10,389 nucleotides of DNA from Candidatus Omnitrophota bacterium. GTDB taxonomy: Bacteria; Omnitrophota; Gorgyraeia; Aquiviventales; Aquiviventaceae. The stretch's first letter is position 1. Each line of letters opens with the position of its first letter. Under the pieces are notes generated by a model. It ran no database searches. It worked only from the letters and a program-made list of their open reading frames with translations, and was not told the origin of the DNA. Location of the stretch: contig JAHFGZ010000010.1 of NCBI GenBank assembly GCA_023247155.1, positions 18,743 to 29,131 of the forward strand, read 5' to 3'. Both the position numbers and the translations under genes were made by a program. Positions 7,331 to 10,389 of the stretch are shown here, piece by piece.

Positions 7331-8545
7331 ATGCCCTCGGAGATCATCCGGCTCAGCGGCCACATCATCGACTCGCTCATCCTGCCGAAGGTGCTGGATG
7401 AGATCATGGACCTCGACGGCACCTTCGAGATCCAGGACATCCGCATCGGCAAGCGCAAGGCCGACCCGTCCAGCGCGCGCCTGCGCGTCGAGGCGGATTC
7501 GGCGCAACGGCTCGACCACATCCTCAAGCGGCTCGCCCGGCTCGGTGCCTCCCCCGTCCACGTCACCGACGTGCGGCTCGTCCGCGCCCCGAAGGAGGGG
7601 GTGTTCCCCGCGGCCTTCACCTCCACCACCAACCTGCCGACGGAGATCCGCTTCCGCGGCCGCTGGCGGATGGTCCGCGGCATCGAGATGGACTGCGGGA
7701 TCGTCGTCCATCCCGCGACCGGCGCGGCCGTGTGCACCCCGATGGCGCGCGTCCGGAAAGGCGCCTGGGTCGTCTGCGGCGCCGACGGGATCAAGGTGAC
7801 CCCCCTGGAGCGCACGCGGGCCCCGGAGGTGTTCCAGTTCATGGGGAGTGCGGTCTCCTCGGAGAAACCGAAGGCCCAGCTCATCCAGCGGCTCGCCGAG
7901 GAGATGCGCGCCTTCCGGCGCGCGCGCCGGAAGATCCTCGTCGTCGCCGGGCCAGCGGTCGTCCACACCGGCAGCGCCCCGTACCTCGAGCGGCTCATCA
8001 AGGCCGGGTTCGTCCAGGTCCTCTTCGCGGGCAACGGCCTGGCCACGCATGACATCGAGTCGGCGCTCTACGGCACGTCGCTCGGCGTGCAGCTGGACTG
8101 CGGGGTCGCCGTGAAGGACGGCCACGACCACCACATGCGCGCCCTCAACACCATCCGGGCGCTGGGCGGGATCCGCCAGGCGGTCCGGCGCGGCGTCTTG
8201 AAGCGAGGCATCATGCACGCCTGCGTCGCGCGCCGCGTGCCCTACGTCCTGTCCGGCTCCATCCGCGACGACGGCCCGCTGCCCGACGTGATCACCGACA
8301 CCCTCCGGGCGCAGGACGCGATGCGCCGGCACCTGGACGGCGTGGGCCTGGCGCTCATGATCGCCTCCACCCTGCATGCCATCGCCACCGGCAACCTCCT
8401 GCCGGCCACGGTGAAGACGGTCTGCGTGGACATCAACCCGGCGGTCGTCACCAAGCTGTCCGACCGGGGCACCTTCCAGGGCATCGGCATCGTGTCGGAC
8501 ACCGAATCGTTCCTCCGCGAGCTGACCCGCGCCCTCCATCTCTGA
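7331..8545 (+). CDS. TIGR00300 / LOR-SDH-type ornithine cyclodeaminase
   Basis: A 404-residue protein of the TIGR00300 family, the archaeal-type ornithine cyclodeaminase and the C-terminal half of cyanobacterial AgrE. The reaction is ornithine to proline plus ammonia, by internal NAD hydride cycling. It is unrelated in sequence to the mu-crystallin-like cyclodeaminase. The N-terminal LOR/SDH domain covers about 1-95 (GHIIDSLILPKVLDEIMDL at 10-28). The middle region carries RWRMVRGIEMDCGIVVHP (about 111-128). The C-terminal dinucleotide-binding region has VAGPAVVHTGSAPYL (205-219), LFAGNGLATHDIESALYGTS (231-250), GSIRDDGPLPDVITD (309-323) and VCVDINPAVVTKLSDRG (364-380), all strongly family-like. 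A strong GGGGAGG site sets the start at ATG 7331. Neighbours support the function: a putative arginine dihydrolase begins 7 nt downstream and divergent putA removes the proline. Family membership is near certain; the activity is inferred from characterised homologues and context. Confidence 0.9.
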   Translation: MPSEIIRLSGHIIDSLILPKVLDEIMDLDGTFEIQDIRIGKRKADPSSARLRVEADSAQRLDHILKRLARLGASPVHVTDVRLVRAPKEGVFPAAFTSTTNLPTEIRFRGRWRMVRGIEMDCGIVVHPATGAAVCTPMARVRKGAWVVCGADGIKVTPLERTRAPEVFQFMGSAVSSEKPKAQLIQRLAEEMRAFRRARRKILVVAGPAVVHTGSAPYLERLIKAGFVQVLFAGNGLATHDIESALYGTSLGVQLDCGVAVKDGHDHHMRALNTIRALGGIRQAVRRGVLKRGIMHACVARRVPYVLSGSIRDDGPLPDVITDTLRAQDAMRRHLDGVGLALMIASTLHAIATGNLLPATVKTVCVDINPAVVTKLSDRGTFQGIGIVSDTESFLRELTRALHL

Positions 8546-8552
8546 ATCGCGG

Positions 8553-9398
8553 ATGTCCATTCCGCACTCCGCATTCCGCACTCCGCATTCGTTCCTGATG
8601 TGCCGGCCGATGCACTACACCATCGCCTACGAGATCAACCCCTGGATGAGCCTCAAGCGGCAGGCCAACCGGGCGCGCGCCCTCGCGCAGTGGACCCGGC
8701 TCCATCAGCTCCTGACCCGGCAGCTCGGCGCGCGCGTGCGGCTCCTGCCGCCGGCGCCCGGCGTGCCGGACCTCGTGTTCACCGCGAACGCGGGGCTCGT
8801 GAGCGGACGGACGCTGATCCGCAGCAACTTCCGTCATCCGGAGCGTCAGCGGGAGGAGCCGCTCATTGAGCGGTATTTCAGGCGGCAGGGCTTCCGGGTG
8901 GTCCGGCTGAGCAGCCGGTGCGACTTCGAGGGGGAGGGGGACGCGCTGTGGGTGGGGCGGACGCTGCTGTTCGGGTTCCGTTTCCGGTCCGATGCGCCGG
9001 TGCACGAGGAGCTCGCGCGGGTGCTGGGCGCGCGGGTGCTGCCCGTCGAGCTGGCCGACCGGCGCTTCTACCACCTCGACACGTGCTTCTGCCCGCTGGA
9101 CGGCGAGGCGGCGCTGTGGTTCCCCGGCGCCTTTGACCGCTACGGCCGTCGGGTCATCGAGCGGCTCATCGCCGCGCCCATCAGCGTCAGCGAGCAGGAC
9201 GCCGCGCGCTTCGTGTGCAACGCGATCCCGCTGCCTGATCCGTCGGGCGGCCGCGCGCTCGTCGTCCACAGCGGGCTCTCCGCGTCGCTCCGGCGGCGGC
9301 TCGCGCGGCGGGGCTTCCGCGTGTACCCGCTGGACCTCTCGGAGTTCCTCAAGGCGGGCGGCTCAGCCAAGTGCCTCGTCCTCACAATGGGACCGTAA
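8553..9398 (+). CDS. argZ: ArgZ-type arginine dihydrolase (DDAH/amidinotransferase superfamily)
   Basis: Predicted to hydrolyse arginine to ornithine, two ammonia and CO2 in the cytoplasm. With ATG 8553 it has 281 residues. It has the beta/alpha-propeller guanidine-modifying fold motifs: INPWM (Asn29), FTANAGLV (Asn79), FEGEGDALW (126-133), HLDTCF (His174) and, near the C-terminus, GGSAKCLVL with catalytic Cys274. Asn in FTANAG, where dimethylargininases and deiminases carry an acid (ED), points to the ArgZ/AgrE-type dihydrolase. The start is uncertain. ATG 8553 lies 7 nt after the cyclodeaminase stop, but residues 4-13 are then encoded by a 14-bp tandem repeat; ATG 8598 would begin at MCRPMHY. 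Related proteins, as I recall them, carry FLMC here, and FLMC is present, which favours the longer form. Neither start has a clear Shine-Dalgarno site, so coupling to the upstream gene is likely. The last residues (TMGP) come from a repeat element. A dimethylargininase remains possible. Confidence 0.82.
   Translation: MSIPHSAFRTPHSFLMCRPMHYTIAYEINPWMSLKRQANRARALAQWTRLHQLLTRQLGARVRLLPPAPGVPDLVFTANAGLVSGRTLIRSNFRHPERQREEPLIERYFRRQGFRVVRLSSRCDFEGEGDALWVGRTLLFGFRFRSDAPVHEELARVLGARVLPVELADRRFYHLDTCFCPLDGEAALWFPGAFDRYGRRVIERLIAAPISVSEQDAARFVCNAIPLPDPSGGRALVVHSGLSASLRRRLARRGFRVYPLDLSEFLKAGGSAKCLVLTMGP
8561..8590 (+). repeat. 14-bp tandem repeat (two copies, 7-bp subunits)
   Basis: TCCGCACTCCGCAT occurs twice in perfect tandem (8561-8574, 8575-8588), followed by TC. 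Each copy is two 7-bp units, TCCGCAC and TCCGCAT. It lies between the cyclodeaminase stop and the conserved start of the arginine dihydrolase, and it is in frame with the latter. Confidence 0.9.
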
Positions 9399-9464
9399 AA
9401 ATGGGACCGGGTCTATTTTTGCCGACGTCCAAGCGTGAGCAAAAATAGACCCGGTCCCAATTTT
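9397..9464. repeat. Near-perfect inverted repeat between convergent genes (REP-like / bidirectional terminator)
   Basis: Arms of 26 bp at 9397-9422 and 9439-9464 match at 25 of 26 positions around a 16-nt loop. The left arm reads AAAAATGGGACCGGGTCTAT followed by TTTTGC. It covers the last two bases of the argZ stop codon and ends 8 nt before the stop of the convergent redoxin gene. A T-run follows the stem on both strands, so it could end transcription both ways. It shares AAATGG-NN-CCGGGTC-NN-TTTTT with the repeat at 4243-4306. The 10-mer AATGGGACCG is also present as a direct copy at 9386-9395, inside argZ. Confidence 0.88.
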
Positions 9465-9471
9465 CAGCTTT

Positions 9472-10053
9472 TCAGCCGAAGTAGTCGGGCTCGTTCCCCG
9501 TCTTCCACTTGATGTTGCAGCCGATGCTCGGCCGCTGGTCCGGGCTCACCGGCTTGCCGGCCAGCACCGCGTCGATGGCCGCGCGCAGCTCGTTCCCCGT
9601 CACCGGCCTGTTGTTGCCGGGACGCGCCTCATCCAATTGGCCGCGGTAGACGAGCGCGCGGCCGACATCGAAGAGGAAGAAGTCCGGCGTGCAGGCGGCG
9701 GTGTAGGCCTGCGCGGTCTCCTGCGATTCGTCGTAGCAGAACGGGAACGTGAACGCAAGCTCCTCCGCCATCGCCCTGAGCTTGTCCGGCGCGTCGTCCG
9801 GATAGTTGGCCGCGTCGTTGGCGCTGATGGCGACGATGCCGATGTCCTGCCCCGCGTAATCCCGCCCCAGCCGCGCCAGCTCCATCTTCACGTGCTGCAC
9901 GTAGGGGCAGTGCCGGCAGATGAACATGACGAGCAGCGCCCGCTTGCCGGCGAGCGTCCTGAGCGACACCCGGCGCCCGGAGACGACGTCCGGCAGGTCG
10001 AAGTCCGGCGCCTTCGTGCCGAGCGCCAGCATCGTGGATGGGGTTAAGGACAT
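9472..10053 (-). CDS. AhpC/TSA-thioredoxin family redoxin with CRHC motif
   Basis: A 193-residue cytoplasmic redoxin with no signal peptide. The start MSLTPSTMLALGTKAPDF is typical of a widespread bacterial family annotated as thioredoxin or AhpC/TSA. The CxxC motif is ICRHCPYVQHVK (Cys46, Cys49), where CNHC is the usual form. ACTPDFFLFD (Cys121) contains the cis-proline region, and the C-terminal SIGCNIKWK (Cys179) matches the conserved family tail. It probably acts as a peroxidase or thiol reductase, but the physiological substrate is not known to me. Its ATG lies inside the end of the upstream dehydratase gene (10-nt overlap) with no purine-rich ribosome site, so translational coupling is expected. 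The stop is 8 nt from the inverted repeat shared with the convergent argZ. Confidence 0.85.
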   Translation of the reverse strand: MSLTPSTMLALGTKAPDFDLPDVVSGRRVSLRTLAGKRALLVMFICRHCPYVQHVKMELARLGRDYAGQDIGIVAISANDAANYPDDAPDKLRAMAEELAFTFPFCYDESQETAQAYTAACTPDFFLFDVGRALVYRGQLDEARPGNNRPVTGNELRAAIDAVLAGKPVSPDQRPSIGCNIKWKTGNEPDYFG

Positions 10054-10388
10054 GCGAGGAGTGCGTCGATCTTCGCCGCGAGGATGAAGTCGTTCTCCGA
10101 GAGGCCGCCAATCGCGTGGGTGGACAGCTCAATGGTCAGCGTGCGGTAGCCGGTCAGGTGGAGGTCCGGGTGGTGGTCCTCCGCCTCCGCGAGCGGCGCG
10201 ATCCGCTGGATCAGGCTGACCGCGCCGAGGAACTCCTTGCACGTGACCGTCTTGCGGATCGACCGCCCCTCGATGAGCTCCCAGCCCTTCAGGTCGGCCA
10301 GCAGCGTCTGCGCGGCGCTGGGGGGCAGCGGTTCGGCGCCGCCCTCGCACGGCTTGCACTGGCGCTGGGCCAGCGGCGGGCGCGTCAT
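10044..10388 (-). CDS. Pterin-4a-carbinolamine (4a-hydroxytetrahydrobiopterin) dehydratase
   Basis: A small cytoplasmic enzyme of 114 residues that dehydrates 4a-hydroxytetrahydropterin, the product of aromatic amino acid hydroxylases, so that the cofactor can be recycled. Family hallmarks are CKPCEGG (11-17), EDHHPD (70-75), the IELSTHAIGGLSENDF stretch with His91, and the final LAAKIDAL. Length is normal for the family. The ATG at 10388 is one base from the window edge; MTRPPLAQRQCKPCEGG looks like a natural N-terminus, so the gene is probably complete, though a slightly longer start cannot be excluded. It overlaps the redoxin gene by 10 nt and is upstream of it, so the two should be cotranscribed. 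No phenylalanine hydroxylase gene is visible here. Some members also serve as transcription coactivators, and nothing in the sequence argues for that. Confidence 0.94.
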   Translation of the reverse strand: MTRPPLAQRQCKPCEGGAEPLPPSAAQTLLADLKGWELIEGRSIRKTVTCKEFLGAVSLIQRIAPLAEAEDHHPDLHLTGYRTLTIELSTHAIGGLSENDFILAAKIDALLACP

Positions 10389-10389
10389 C

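Noticed and set aside
7289..8581. Minus-strand 430-codon frame opposite the cyclodeaminase gene
   Set aside because: It is the complement of a strongly conserved TIGR00300 gene, and its start lies in the tandem repeat. The translation is dominated by Asp/Arg/Gly/Ala/His.
8561..8590. Possible CRISPR or phage-related array
   Set aside because: There are only two 14-bp units with no spacers and no cas genes nearby.
8553..9398. Dimethylarginine dimethylaminohydrolase as the primary call
   Set aside because: The FTANAG motif carries Asn where dimethylargininases carry an acid, and the gene lies beside an ornithine cyclodeaminase. Kept only as an alternative.

Overview
This is a GC-rich, densely coding bacterial window with eight protein genes and no RNA gene. 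I could not pin down the organism. The high GC, a predicted lipoprotein, exported thioredoxin chemistry and palindromic repeats at gene ends suggest an uncultivated Gram-negative-type bacterium, perhaps a metagenomic candidate phylum. This is a weak inference.

Left part (1-4240). The window opens inside a Ski2-like superfamily 2 RNA helicase whose N-terminus lies outside. A 40-bp perfect palindrome follows, and an M48 metallopeptidase lipoprotein appears to start within it. The peptidase gene runs tail-to-tail into a TlpA/ResA-like thiol-disulfide protein on the minus strand, overlapping it by 47 bp. Upstream of the TlpA-like gene on the same strand is a hemerythrin-like protein with a DUF1858/ScdA_N-like tail, preceded by a readable sigma70-type promoter.

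Centre (4243-9398). This is the most coherent part: a divergent arginine/ornithine/proline catabolic cluster. On the minus strand is a complete bifunctional PutA (proline to glutamate). On the plus strand is a TIGR00300-family ornithine cyclodeaminase (ornithine to proline), followed 7 nt later by an ArgZ-type arginine dihydrolase (arginine to ornithine, ammonia and CO2). Together they would convert arginine to glutamate, releasing three ammonia and reducing power. This is the chemistry of the cyanobacterial AgrE-PutA route, but here AgrE's two activities sit in separate genes in the opposite order. Only 38 nt separate the divergent start codons. They hold a 9-bp inverted repeat whose arms each read as an extended -10 box.

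Right part (9472-10388). An AhpC/TSA-thioredoxin family protein lies downstream of, and overlaps by 10 nt, a pterin-4a-carbinolamine dehydratase, forming a minus-strand pair.

Across the window, three inverted repeats sit directly at gene ends. Two share the core AAATGG-NN-CCGGGTC-NN-TTTTT. A 14-bp tandem repeat sits at the 5' end of the arginine dihydrolase gene. These repeats shape the ends of several proteins and are the main structure not explained by the genes.
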